Below are positions 1 through 32,800 of a stretch of 64,000 nt of DNA, in pieces. The stretch is from Mugil cephalus (taxonomy: Eukaryota; Chordata; Actinopteri; Mugiliformes; Mugilidae), in assembly GCF_022458985.1 (NCBI RefSeq), contig NC_061770.1:35259599-35323598 (forward strand), read 5' to 3'. The notes beneath the pieces were generated by a model. It saw only the letters and a program-made list of their open reading frames with translations, ran no database searches and was not told the DNA's origin. Numbering within the stretch: the first letter of the stretch is position 1; each line of letters begins with the position of its first letter. The translations under genes and the position numbers were made by a program.

Positions 1-1218
1 TTTACATATATATTTTTTACATACATATTATTTATATATAAAAAAGTATATGTGTGTATTTAAGTATACTTGTATATTTTAATAGGTATATGTGTAGATA
101 TACAGTATGTATGTGTATATAAATAATAAGGGCTAATGTAAAAAGAAGAGGGAAATAAACTATTATAATAAACTACATCAACTAGTATTAATAACTTATG
201 AATAAGGGGCAGAAGTAAATAAATTGTACTTCCTCTCAGCTCTTTTCAGACTTTAAAGGGAAATTATTGTGCTGCTGTTTGTATTTCATTTTTATTTATT
301 TATGTTTAAGATCGTATCAACCGTCCATTTTTGTATTATCCTTTCTACTTATTTGCTCATATATACAAATAGATAAATATAGTCAAATAAGAGCATCGCT
401 GTTGCTCTTGTATGTGAACTTGTATAACAAGTTTTAAGAAAGGTTTCTGTTTCTATATCTATATGCAAATGAGCATCACTTAGATATGCACCAATTTGCA
501 TACATTTCCAGAACAGGCTCAAAGTTCTTGTTTCATTTCGTTACAAGTGTCTACAAAGTGTTTTTTTAGGAGTGAAATGTTCCATAAATCAACCTCTGGA
601 TTATATATATAACAACATACAACATCCTGGACACTAAAATCCTGCACTTTACACCAGAGTCATCTGACAGCTTCCTTATACGGTGGGAAAAAATTTATAT
701 GATGGGACACTTTTGCAGGATGTTTATTGCTTTATCGTGCATCTTGTGATTATGCCTCATAAAACCGCTGCACCAGCTTCAGATTAGTTATTCTCCGGCT
801 CGGCTGCTTCGCCTCTAAAGCTGATACAGGAACCGGAGGAGAGGAAATGCTGAGTCTGTTCCTGGGGGGTGTTTGACCCACATCCACTCAGAACAGGAGG
901 AAAACTGAAGGGAAGGGAACGGGAGGGAGGTTTTTATTTAATGCTGTGGTGATATTTAGGAGGTGAATATATGCCCCCTCTTGCCCCTGTGCTCTGTTTA
1001 GCTGTTTGGCCACGGGACAAACTTTATTTGCTCAGTGAATGATTATTAACTTGAAACGCTGCACGGCTGGATTTTAAGGAGAAAATGTGGGAAACTTCTC
1101 AGCGTTAAATCCCATAATAAATAAATAAAGAAATAAAAGATGTGGTTATGTGGAGTTGTGTCCTGATAGAGAGACACCAGCATGAATAAAGGTTTAGAAC
1201 ATAAACTGAGAGTATGTA
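1..1218. other. AT-rich flank, no gene seen
   Basis: This stretch is AT-rich with short TA and TATA runs near the left edge. No open frame resembles a known protein and no convincing splice structure was found. Octamer-like ATGCAAAT-type words occur near 462-470, but words like these are expected by chance in AT-rich DNA. Confidence 0.5.
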
Positions 1219-2759
<1,541 letters not shown>

Positions 2760-2761
2760 TA

Positions 2762-3160
2762 TGTGACAGCCTTCCTTATAGGACAGCGCAGTGTGGCGAT
2801 TGAGTCAAGTCCACAAACGCAACACAGGAAATGAGTCTAGTTTGACTTCAAAATAAAAGTCGGCCTTCTAATGAATGTCAGGTCTTACAACATGACTAAC
2901 ATACGAGGTTAAATAAAACAAAAATGTGCAACAAGGACTTATTTAATTTCTGTTTTCCTCAGGAAACTAATACATATGGTGTTGGTACCAGATCTGCTCG
3001 GGCGAGATGATTAGTAGTAAATATGAAATAAATATGAAAAAAATGTAAAAGAAAAAATAAATAAATAAAAAAAGTGTAAAATAGCAAATTTGGTACACCA
3101 ATAAATAATGTGAAGCATGGATTAAATTAAATTTGAAATGACATTTTGACTCATGAACAT
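2762..3160. other. unique AT-rich sequence, no gene seen
   Basis: This spacer lies between the Tc1 element and the TTTAG-type repeat. It contains short A-rich runs near 3040-3080. No coding or RNA feature was recognised. Confidence 0.45.
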
Positions 3161-3755
3161 TTTAGTTTAGTTTATTTTAGCTGAGTTTAGTTTAATTTTA
3201 GTTCAGTTTAGCCAAGCCTAGCTTAGCTTAGCTGAGTTCAGTGGAATTGACTTTAGCTTAGCTTAGTATAGTATAGTATAGCTTAGCTTAGCTTAATTAT
3301 GTTTACCTTTAGTTCATCTTAGCTTAGCTTAGTTTAGCTGAGTTGAGTTGAGTTGAGTGGAATTAAATTTTGCTTAGCTTAGTTTAGTTCAGTTCAGTTC
3401 AGTTCAATTCAGTTTAGCTTAGCCTAGCCTAGCCTAGCTGAGCTGAGCTGAGTTGAGTTGAGTTTACCTTAGCATAGTATAGTATAGTATAGCTTAGCTT
3501 AGTTAGCTTAGTGTAGTTAGTTTAACTTACCTTAGCTAAGCTTAGTTTAGTTTAGTTTAGTTTATTTTAACGTAGTTTAGTTTATCTTAGCTTAGTTTAT
3601 TTTTATTTTAATGTATTTTAGTTTAGTTTACCTTAGCTTAGCCTAGTTTCGTTTTACTTAGTTAGCTTAGTTTGGTTTAGTTTAACTTAGTTTAATTTAC
3701 CTTAATTTAGCTTAGCTTAGTTTAGTTTAGATAAGTTTAGTTAAGTTTATTAGAC
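3161..3755. repeat. degenerate pentanucleotide array (TTTAG / CTTAG)
   Basis: About 600 bp are built almost entirely of TTTAG, CTTAG, TTGAG and TATAG pentamers in locally homogeneous blocks, for example runs of GTTTA, GTATA and GCCTA. The blocks suggest repeated local amplification of diverging variants. The array ends about 300 bp upstream of the first sh3tc1 coding exon, so it lies in or near the promoter. Confidence 0.9.
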
Positions 3756-4053
3756 ACAAGACATAAAGTATACAATAAGGAATTAAAGCAAATCTAAAGA
3801 GATCGCATAGAAAAAGAAGAAGTAAATAAAAAAAATTAATGAAACCTCTTTGTTAAGTGTTGAGCTAAGTACGAACCAACCATCGCCTCCTTCTCCGTGC
3901 TTTTATTTTGACAGGGCCGCCGCCGGATGCCGGCTGCTGCTGCTGCTCCACCTGTAGAGAAACTTTTTCCTTGGCTCCTCGTCCGGAGGCATGTGATGAT
4001 GAGGTGTTGTCTGGTGGCAGGGCCACGGCACAGAGACCGGAGCTTCCTCGGAC

Positions 4054-22821
<18,768 letters not shown>

Positions 22822-23367
22822 CAAGGAAACTAACAGGAAGTAAACAGATGAGCCACTGTTTAAAGGAATTGAGAGTTTGGTTTTCTGGGAGTTTCTGATC
22901 TGATTCTGTTCTGTGAAGATGTTTGAACTGGAGTGATCCACTTTGTTCTTACAGAGAGCAGCATTTTAATTAGTGTCGGCCAAAAATGATCCAACAACTA
23001 GTTTCTGCTGTTATTTCAGACGAATCAATGCGAACTGAGTTTTCACTGGTTCAAACCTCCTTCGGGGAAACACTCGTTTGCTCACACTCTCAAGCCTGAC
23101 ATGACAAAAACTCCAACCTCCTCCTTCCTAGTCTACTTTGAAACATTATCACACATCCGGCCACGGAAATGGAATCAGTCGATTCATCGATCAGCGGATC
23201 AACAGAATAATAATAGTTCACTGTTTTGATAAATTATTTATTATGGATTATTGCTGCGTGTTTAGATTTTTAATTTGTACTTTTTTAATTGTTTACAATT
23301 GGAACCGTTTACAGTTTCCGAACTACTGATTTGAAATTAGTGTCCAATGAAGACGCTGTAATTCAAC

Positions 23368-23385
23368 AATAAATAAATGAATAAA
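23368..23385 (+). terminator. cluster of three AATAAA poly(A) signals, sh3tc1
   Basis: AATAAA occurs at 23368, 23372 and 23380, about 550 nt past the sh3tc1 stop codon. These are the first such signals in the sense strand downstream of the gene. The cleavage site is inferred. Confidence 0.55.
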
Positions 23386-23476
23386 TATCCTGACTCTGTA
23401 TCGCCTGTTTTCTTCAGCTTCCAGAATTTCTTTGCATTTTTTTTTCTTTGTTTATAACCAAAAATCCCTTCCCTTC

Positions 23477-23477
<1 letters not shown>

Positions 23478-23513
<36 letters not shown>
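23478..23513. repeat. (GATA)n microsatellite
   Basis: About nine perfect TAGA/GATA tetramers lie just downstream of the inferred sh3tc1 3' end. Confidence 0.9.
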
Positions 23514-24385
23514 GTACAGGCACCCAACACCATACATAACATATAACAAAAATAAAAGCAATGTTGCACACAATGTTTCCAAGAATTCTAAAGTGAATTA
23601 AAGTAAGTGAATACAAAAAAAAGGAAGAAAAATTAAATTGCCGAACCAACCATGGGCAGATCGGCCAAAAAAGAAAAAAAAAAAATCCAGTGCAGTTTCT
23701 TTTTTTCCTTTTTTGGAGGGGAGGTGTGTGGGGAGATTTGGCAACTGTGTATGGCTCCCTACTAAAAGTTATGAGAATGAGCTCCGGTGTCTGTATTTTG
23801 TTTAACAGTGCAGTCATTCCTGATGCTACCGCGGGACAGAGCCAAGGTAAACTGGCTTCCATTGTTGTAACACCACAGGGCGGTCAGTTGAGTCTACACG
23901 CTTTGTTTCTTTACTTCTAACCCACGCACAGATTCTTAACCTGGATTTTGGAGCAGTTTCGCAAGGATGTGGGGAAAACGAGGGCAAACCTGAGGTCGTA
24001 TGAGTTCAGTCGGTCAGTCTCTGATGATGTCACCAGTAGAAACCCAGTAGGAAGTAATGATATCTATTTTCTTGACCTGAATAAATGTGCTGCATATGCA
24101 TATGCATATGTATGTATAACCTGTAATCCACAGGTACTGTAGCAGGTATTTCTCTGCAGCTAAAGGTCTAATAACTTCATCTAATAATTGATGTGAAGCC
24201 TCCTTCTCTCTTGTTTAGTGAAGTCATTAAATGACACCTGTCCAGAGGATTTGGATCTTGTGGATACCAATTTATATTGGACATTTTTCTATTTATAAAA
24301 GCAGTAAAAAATTATAACTATAAAAAAACACTTTTTTAATAGTTAGTTCACTTCTATTGGGTAATATTGTTAGCAAGGAATGAAC

Positions 24386-24425
24386 ATGTATCAATGTCTA
24401 TGCAGATGACACAAAGCTATATTTA
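24386..24425 (+). mobile_element. LINE reverse-transcriptase relic (YADD box)
   Basis: A short frame reads VYADDTKLYL. This is the conserved reverse-transcriptase catalytic box (YADD followed by T-LY) of non-LTR retrotransposons. The flanking sequence has no long frame, so this is an old fragment that runs into the direct repeat at 24429. Confidence 0.6.
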
Positions 24426-24428
24426 CAT

Positions 24429-24530
24429 ATATGAAACTAGACAAAACAAATCCAATGGGAGGACCTGCAAGTTTATGCTTACTCTACCAATAAATGCCCT
24501 CAAATTAAACTAATTCAAAGGGGCTGGTGT
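24429..24530 (+). repeat. direct repeat, copy 1
   Basis: About 100 bp beginning TATGAAACTAGACAAAACAA recurs at 25021-25120 with around 85-90% identity by eye. The second copy may come from a local duplication or a second insertion of the same LINE. Confidence 0.7.
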
Positions 24531-25020
24531 TAGCGGGTGCCTTTTCAGATGCATTGCAGTAGGACTTTTGCACTTCAAAAGACACAAAGCTATATTTATA
24601 AACAGTGGCGGTTTTGGGTAGGAAATTCTGAAAAACTTATGATGCAGTCCAGAAATACCATAATCAATGCCCTCACAACAACAACACAGTAGTTGGAGAA
24701 AACCCACGCAACATGCATACGCCACACAGAAAGACCGTCTCGCTTGAAGTCATCAGATTAAAAATAAATTAGACTCAACTGGTTAACCAAGCTTGCTGCT
24801 CAAACCACTCCTGGTTGAATGACCTAGTTTTGTCTTTCCCCTCTTGAGAAATGATGATCGGTCGATGTGGTCCCAATGCTTTTATCTCCATCTTCTGCTA
24901 AAGTGGTAAAGTCCTAAATCGCAGACTAGCCAGGTAGTCAACTCAATTCAATTAATGAATGAAACATTAATTAACTCCCATTAGCCGCTAGCATATACAG
25001 TCAATTATGCCACTGTTTGT

Positions 25021-25120
25021 ATATGAAACCAGACAAAACAAATCCAATAGGAAGACCTGCAACTTTACAATTACTCTACTAATAAATGTCCTCAAATTAA
25101 ACTAATGCAAAGGGGTTAGT
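25021..25120 (+). repeat. direct repeat, copy 2
   Basis: Second copy of the 24429-24530 repeat. It starts ATATGAAACCAGACAAAAC and ends at an AAAGGGGTTAGTG stretch. The two copies lie 592 bp apart. Confidence 0.7.
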
Positions 25121-26586
25121 GATTGACTTCAGTTGTATTTCAGGACTGACATCACTTTGTCTTTATTGAAGTTTTTCCACACCGCTGCTAGTTTACTGCA
25201 ACGACTCATCAGTCTACGTCAGTCTGCATATCTCCTACTGACAAACTAGGTTAAGTTTAGGCTCGAGGGTCTGTGTAATTATTGAGTCATAATGAGTCAG
25301 ATGTTTAACGGAGACACGGGAAAATTAATAATATGACCAAGCTGCCTGCAGCCCGTGCGTCACTGAGAGAGAAACGCTGCCGAACAAAGAGCCCGGTCTC
25401 CCTCACCGGTGGACGACTTCAAGTAAACAGTCACACAGCTGGGTGAGGCCGGGGGAGACGGGGTACGTACGCCTGGGCCGTCACCCCTCTGCCCTGTCAA
25501 AACAAACCTGGACGTGAGCGGTCCGCGGCGGGCAGCCTCTCCGTGACCTGTGGCCCGTCAGAGGACAGCAAGCGTTAAAAAACAGCCTCACATATGTTGC
25601 TCATTTTTGAAAAGTGAGGTCATTTTGTAAAGTGGGCGACTTAGAGGCTTGTTTTTGTATTTTTTTTTTATTGTTTTGCTTTTTTCAGCCATAGTTGCTG
25701 GCGGCTGTAATGCTGTATGTTCAGTTCACACAAAAAGGAGTTCAAACTCGTATCAAGTTAATCTGTATCAGGAGCTGGAACGCACAAATTTGGATTTTTA
25801 TTTATTTTTTTTGGATTCATGAAGAAAAAGACTCCGCCTCATGCTAGCTTTGATCTATGACCTAGATAGAGTTACCTTCATTATTTCTCATGTGTCCATT
25901 CTTGTAAAGTTTTACTTTCTCATACATCTAACATCACAGTATTAATTGTGTTTGTAGGAAAAGAGAGAGACCTAAGACCCTTTTAACAGGAAGTGTGCTC
26001 ATGAAGTTGTCAACACTGTGTCAGTCAGTGGTGTCACATGGTTTTATGGACAAGGGAGGCTCAGCCCCCAAGGAGATGAACAGGATGTTAGCAAACAGCT
26101 AATAAAGACTGAGAATTTATTTATTACTATTATTATTATTTTTAAAAAATGAACACATTGCATCAACAAACACAAGTAACAGTAACTATTAACAACTGAT
26201 CAACAGGGACACAAATAATAATTGTTGCACAGATCAACATATGTGACTAAAATGGTTGAAGTCTCAAGCCCTGAAAAATATGACCAAATTACTTGAATTA
26301 AATTAATATTAATGAGTGGAATGGATAAGGACGCACTGAAGGGATCATTCTACCTGACACTCTGAAGTTATTATATATAATTTAGTTAATTTATTATTAT
26401 AATTAATTATGTATTATTTAAACTCATATTCTGGCCATTTTATATTGAATTTGTCAGCACTTTTTGTGTTGTTGCGTTCACACATTATTTTTTCTACGTT
26501 TTCCCATAATAACGAGTTAATTTATCTCATTATCTGGAGAAAACAAAGCTTTGTTTTCTTGAAACTTAATTGTTATCTAGCAAACA

Positions 26587-27055
26587 TTAACCCTTTCATG
26601 CATAGTGGTCACAGTGTAAATTTTCTTTTCTTTGTTTGTTTGTTTGTTTTTTGCATATGTATGTGTTTTGTTGTTGTAAGTGCATATCAACCAACACAGT
26701 GGATGCTTGTGCATCACTCCATACACTTCCACTAATTGACACATTGGAGGAAGTGCAATTCTCAAAATATGTTTGTTTTACTCATGGCCGACAGAGAGTC
26801 AGAAATGCCAAGTACTTCAGGAATTTTCTGTAAATACCTCCATAACAGGGCACATCTAAGCAAGTAACAACTAAGAATTAATATAATCGTTAAGGTTTCT
26901 GGAGAAATTTGTAATTAATTATGTGAGTGGACAATTTTGTAACTTCATGAAAAATGGGTTCATGAAAAAAAAATTCAATTGCATAATTTTTATATGGACA
27001 CACAGGGGAAAAAAAGCTTGACTAAAGTTCTTATAATTCATGCATGAAAGGTTAA
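26587..27055. mobile_element. piggyBac-like miniature element
   Basis: The sequence TTAA|CCCTTTCATGCAT at the left is matched by ATGCATGAAAGG|TTAA at the right. TTAA target duplications with CCC..GGG-type ends are the hallmark of piggyBac elements. The 469-bp interior has no transposase, so it is non-autonomous. Confidence 0.7.
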
Positions 27056-28051
27056 AGCACAAAACAATAAACGTCTCACATTACAGTGGGACTATTACAT
27101 TAGACTGTTATTTTACTACATCAATAAACATGACAGAACTCTCTCAAATTAAATCCAAATCTTGAGAGAACAGAGGAAATGATGTGTATGAATGCATGGC
27201 CGCTTTGGGCTTCCGTACATTAAACCCTAAAAATACCTTGTTTCATAAACGCAACACGATTAAATTACATTATCAGTTGATGCTGCGATGGGAAACATTA
27301 CATTTAAAGAGTTTAGACTGACAATTAGTTCACATTTAGATAGCACGCTTTAAAAAACACAGCAATAAAACAGGCCTTTCAACGGGACACATCTGGGACT
27401 TCATGTAGTTTCCTGCTGCAGCACGGGCAAGATTTAGGTGAATGAGGGTATGGTCTGGTTGTTGTCAATTGCCCTTAAAAGAGGACAGTAAAGGAAGCGT
27501 ATCCCTGTATCCCTAGTTTAGCACAAAGAATGAGTGACTTTATGTTTCTGGAATGAAAGGAAAGAGAACTGGGCAGCCGAGCTATTCATAGGCAAAACCA
27601 CTGACCTCAACTGTTGGGGTGGCAGAACGAGACGGTAAATACCCATTAATTTAAACTACTGCTGCACTTACAGGGCGGTTATAGGACGAAGATGAACGGC
27701 GTGGGCCGGCCCAGAGCAGCCACATGCACGAATGTGTAGCATGTCTACGTATTCAGCAGTATTCGACTTAACGTGTGGTAGCATATAGACGGAGCAGGGT
27801 GGATACATTTCTCCATTTGTAGTTAGTAAAAAAAAAAAACTATAGAGACATTCAGAAATATCAGAAAAGAAAACTTTTAGTTCAGGGGCAGTTTGATCGC
27901 GAGCTACTTGTATTTGTTGAGGGAAAAAAAGTATTTTTATAAAATTCAAAATAGATGTAAAAATGCATCAAATTTTGAGTTACACTTCTACTTTAGGACA
28001 TGTAAGAGTTAAGTATTCTTCAATTATCCACTATTATCCATCATTTCTTAC

Positions 28052-28198
28052 CTGCTGCTGTTGGCTAGGCTAGTTAGCTGGTGTCTGATAGTGTTTTACT
28101 ACCAATCTTGGCGGAGGTGAGAGGTGCTGGTTGAAGTGTAGTTGCATGTCCCATCACCTCTTATCTGCTGCTGTTGGCTAGGCTAGTTAGCTGGTGTG
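28052..28198 (+). repeat. paired 33-bp direct repeat
   Basis: The phrase starting CTGCTGCTGTTGGCTAGGC and ending AGCTGGTGT occurs at 28052-28084 and again at about 28165-28198. The two copies are nearly identical. GCTA-rich words follow at 28205-28225. Confidence 0.75.
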
Positions 28199-28854
28199 TT
28201 CTTGCTAGTTGCTAGCTAGCTGCTAGCCTGCTGGTTTCTCAGTTGGACTGGGTTTCTAAATGAGTTTTGCCTCAGATCATGGCACAGGGGATTGTAACAT
28301 CTTATCCTGTGTGTTAATGAATGATAATTATGGATGCATCTGCAGTATTGGTTGAGGTTTTACATTAAATGAAGCTAATAGAGGAGATTTATTCCGACTT
28401 GAAGGGGCAGAACATGACTGTGATGATGATTTGGCGCTTGTAGGAGACAGTAGAGGGCACTGTGGCTAAGTAGGTGAAGAGGTTAGAGGTTAGATCCCTG
28501 GAATGAGCCACATGCTGAAGTGTCCTTGAGCAAGACACTGAACCTCTCACATTTACCATTATCAGTAGATAATAGTCTGAATTACCGAGCTAACGGATGC
28601 TAACATGAGAGAACCTGACTGCAGACGTCTCAATACTGATGAATGGTAACGGAATAATCTCCAGGTCAAACTCTGTTTAGTTAAGTCCAGTCAGTCAGAG
28701 CCTCCTCTGCTACAGAGTCCAGACTTTTCATCCGGACTCCTGAACGTCACTCAATCTGGGCAGACGCACAAATATTCACATGAGGTCACATGAGGAAACG
28801 CAGCTTTGTTTTAGTGCAGAGATGAAGAACATCATGAAAGTGTTTACATTTAAC

Positions 28855-29249
28855 TAACCCTTTAAGACCTGAACATCGCCAAAGCATAAAAAAAAAAAAG
28901 TTTGTGGTATTTGAATTACCGTAACTCACCCATGACCTAAATTCAAAGTGTGGCTGAACACTGGGAAGTTGCGCTTTCTGGGAAAAACAACAAAAGCTGC
29001 CATTACGGTAATTATGACGCGCTGATGCTGTTGGCTGCAGGTTGGAGGGCGACGCAAGAGACGCACCCATGAAGAGAGAGTTGTTTGGAGGAATTTATTG
29101 TTAAAAACGGGAAAGGTCTTCCAGGCATAAGCACAACTTCCCACACTCGTGACACAATTGTGTCAATGGCGCAAACTACTGTGAGTTACGGTAATTCAAA
29201 TACCGCGTGTTTTAAGTACCAGTGATATGTTTAGGCTTTTAAGGGTTGA
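28855..29249. mobile_element. miniature element with nested inverted repeats
   Basis: The outer ends TAACCCTTTAAG and CTTTTAAGGGTTG are inverted. An inner perfect inverted repeat of about 24 bp lies at 28904-28928 and 29181-29205 (GGTATTTGAATTACC and GGTAATTCAAATACC cores). A transcript through it could fold as a long stem. No coding sequence. Confidence 0.7.
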
Positions 29250-29814
29250 CAAAAAACATTCTGTTAATCAAAATGCAAATTCTACCAGCTACAGATTAGT
29301 TCTCGTCGTAGAAATGTTCTCAGCTGCTCTGTGTAATTTTCACTCTTCCCACAAAAGATTGATGAGGCCACATTAGAGACGCCTCTGGCCCGCCGCCCGC
29401 ATGTTTGACACCCCTCCAAATAGTGTGAAGGCGTCTCTCGCTTTTTAAACTCTGGATTCAGGTGATGACCTTTTGAATCTGAGCCCGGACCACGCCTCCC
29501 GGAGCCCCAGCCAACTACTCCACAAATGTTCCCTTTTTTCCCCTCATAAGTACTTGTGCCGGTCCTTGATGTGGACGTTCCGCCAGCCTCCGCCAAAGGA
29601 AAGAACCATCCAAGCAGGATCGCAGCATTATTTTTTTTATTTATTTTAGATTTTTTTACGATTGACATAGAGACCTCATCTGCCTGACTGTCGTTGTTGT
29701 ACCTCGAGATTTTTTATCTGTAAAGTCTCCACAAACTGACGCGTAATCGTTGCGCAGAAGCAAAGAGCATAAAAAGTCTTTGTGTTGTTTATTAGTTTCA
29801 CATCATTAATCGAG

Positions 29815-32800
29815 ATGCAGGCGGTTTTGTTCAGCGCCGTGTTCTTTTACATCAGTTGTCGTGCCAGTGCGGAGCCGAAAACCAAGTGTCCGACGCGGTG
29901 CGATGTGAGTACCTGTCCGAGCCCCAGCTGTCCCGGTGGGTACGTGCCGGACGCGTGCAACTGCTGCCTGGTCTGCGCCCCGGGGGAAGGGGAGCCGTGC
30001 GGCCGCAAGGACGACCTGCCGTGCGGGTACGGACTCGAGTGCGTGCACCCGGCGGGGAGGCGGCTTTCCACGGGCTTCTGCCAGTGCAGGTTCAGCCGCG
30101 AGGTGTGCGGCAGCGACGGGAAGACGTACGGCAACGTGTGCCAGCTGAAAGCGTCCAGCAGGACCGCGCTGCAGCAGGGACTGCCGGCCATCACCCCGGT
30201 CCGGAAGGGGTCGTGCCAGAGCAGCTTGGGTATGATTTACTATTTGTTAAGTTTTTGTTTTTTTTAGTAACAGGAGGGGGGGCAAGTAGGGCCTTCATAA
30301 GTAAAAGAGTTTAGTGAATTTAGAAAGTAGACAAAGAGAACCCCGATCAAACTACTGGAACAGAAAGAATCTACTTGTTTCTTCTATTGGCTGTGGCGTC
30401 ATTAATGTTTGTGGTAACTGGTGAAGTCTTGGAGGAGTTTGATCCCATTCATCAGATCAGAACCGGTTCAGTTGTGTGATAATGGTGGTTTCCTCTCATG
30501 AACTGATGGTACAACATTTCTCTTCAGGTCTTTGACTTGTTCCTTAACATTCATCTGGTTCTTCTTTAAACGTTCTACTGGAGAACCACTGGTGTTCATG
30601 GACTCTTGTCCTGATGCATGACCCAGTTTCTTTCCTCCCTTCTGCTTTTCCTCCCTTCCTGTGTTCCTTCCCTTTTCCCCTCCATCTTTCCTCCCTACTT
30701 TCTTTCTTTCCTTCCTTCCTTCCTCCATGACCCAGTTTCTCTTCACATTCAGCTCATGGATTCAACTGTAAGTTCTGTGAGGACACTGTGAACTGGATTG
30801 AACCAGACCCCCTGTTAAAAACCTGTGCTTTTGGAGTAGAGTGAATAAAAATGATGGGAATAAAATATAACTCCTTCCATCCTTCCTTCCTTCCTCCATG
30901 ACCCAGTTTCTCTCCACATTCATCTCATGGACTCATGTCCTGTCATTTTCTTTTAGATTTCACTGGTAGAGTTCATTCATTCATTGGTCCATCAATAATG
31001 ACCAGATGCAGCAGAACAGACTCAAACCAGGACTCTAGCGCCCCCATGTTTCATGGAGGGATGAGGTTCATGACGCAACCGGCTGTAGACCGTCAGAAAT
31101 GCTCTTTTTGGAGACTAGTGTCTTTGTCCATCACACTACGATGGTGGATTCATGAACGTTAACATCAGTCATTGTGAGAGAGGCCTTTAGTTGTGTAGAA
31201 GTTCCCCTTGTAGTAATAACAATTAATACTTATTTTGTCTAGGGTGTCATAAAAACAATCACATGTAATCTGACCTTCTTCCATCTCCTTCTGTTTTATC
31301 TGAAGCAGATACAACTCTCCACAGTGCGCTGAGCCAAGTTGGCTTCGTCAAGAAAGGTATGCATGTTTCAAGTGACTTGTCCATTTAGTGTGAGAGCGAA
31401 CTAGTGTGAGTGCGAACTTGTTGTCCATGGTCGTCTCTGCTCGCTGCCGTGGCTTAATACTACAAGGTCCCAGAATTCCTTGGGTCCACCACAGAACTGT
31501 TCAACCCTTCAGTTGTTAAAATACACTTATTCTTCTTGTCAGTATAGGTCCTTCACACACTTCCAGTCCTCGTTACAAGTTCAACTTCATAGCTGACGTG
31601 GTGGAGAAAATCGCCCCCGCCGTGGTTCACATCGAGCTCTTCCTAAGGTATTCACTTTGTTTCTGTTAGTGTGTGTATGAATTAGTTAATCATACACTTT
31701 TAGGATGTTGTTGTTGTAATGTAACTACCTAAGCAATGAACGAAGGGTGAAGTGTCATCTTAGCTAATGTTAGCTAAAAGGACTTCTAAATAATATATTT
31801 TTTCAAAAGTAGCTCCAAAATCTCAAGATGCCACCGCCTGTATCCCCAAATGGCCAATTTTATTTAACTGCATATTACTTATATTTTATTTAACTTTATC
31901 TTTCTTTTCACTTGTGGTTCTTAAGAGTGTTTCTTTTATGTCCAGCTAAGCTACTGTGACCAAGCAATTTCAAAGCAGTCTACCTAAGTCTATATGTCAT
32001 AATTACTATAAATGTTACAGAGTTACCATCATAGTACTCAATCAGTCCTTCTTTCCTTGCCAGACATCCTCTCTTTGGTCGCACCATTCCTGTGTCCAGT
32101 GGGTCTGGGTTCGTTATGTCAGAGAGTGGACTGATTGTCACCAACGCCCACGTGGTCTCCAGCTCTACACCGGTGACGGGTCAACAGCACCTCAAGGTAC
32201 ATGTAAACATATGGTATTTACTTGCATCACTAAGGTAACAGCGTTTATCACTGAAATAAAATACATTTAGACCGGTCTAAGTGCTTAAGTCGAACTGAAA
32301 TCTTACGCCGGTATTTGCCGTGTGTGTTTGAGGAAGGCTTATTCTTTTATTAGCCATGTTTGCTCACTATCTGAGAGTGAGAAGTTCACATGGACATCTC
32401 AGGAGTCAGGCCTGGGCTGGTGTACCTTAGAATAATAATGAGAAATGAAAGGCAAACAGCCTGACTCATTCCAGAGCTTCCTGACAACACCTCGGAGGCC
32501 CTGTTCAGACCTCAAATTAATATCCTATCTGGGCAATCCGATCCCAAGTGACCACCTTCAGGTACAGATCCAATCTCAGTTTCAATTGATTTATGCAAAT
32601 AAACCCTAACGTCATCTGGGAAGCAGTAGGTTATTTTAACAGCTGTGTCTCTAACCCCAACCCCAACCCTAACCCTAACCCCAACCCCAACCCCAACCCT
32701 AACCCCAACCCCAACCCTAACCCTAACCCTAACCCCAACCCTAACCCTAACCCTAACCCCAACCCCAACCCCAACCCCAACCCTAAACCCAAACCCAAAC

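Larger units (their letters stand above)
22822..29814. other. sh3tc1-htra3 intergenic region
   Basis: No coding exon could be supported in these 7 kb. The region holds the sh3tc1 3' UTR and poly(A) signals (to about 23.4 kb), a GATA microsatellite, a short LINE reverse-transcriptase relic, two local direct repeats and two miniature inverted-repeat elements, each listed separately. Single-copy-looking sequence at 25.2-26.4 and 27.1-28.0 kb has no recognised content. A phrase near 28505-28555 ('gtccttgagcaagacactga') is a widespread teleost repeat relic. Confidence 0.5.

Noticed and set aside
23690..24142. Small genes downstream of sh3tc1
   Set aside because: Short frames without homology, in repeat-rich 3' flank.
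29768..29775. CATAAAAA as the htra3 TATA box
   Set aside because: It would leave a leader of only about 15 nt before the ATG and the match is weak.
29782..29814. GTG-initiated N-terminal extension of htra3
   Set aside because: The extension precedes a good ATG that starts a typical signal peptide. GTG starts are not expected here.
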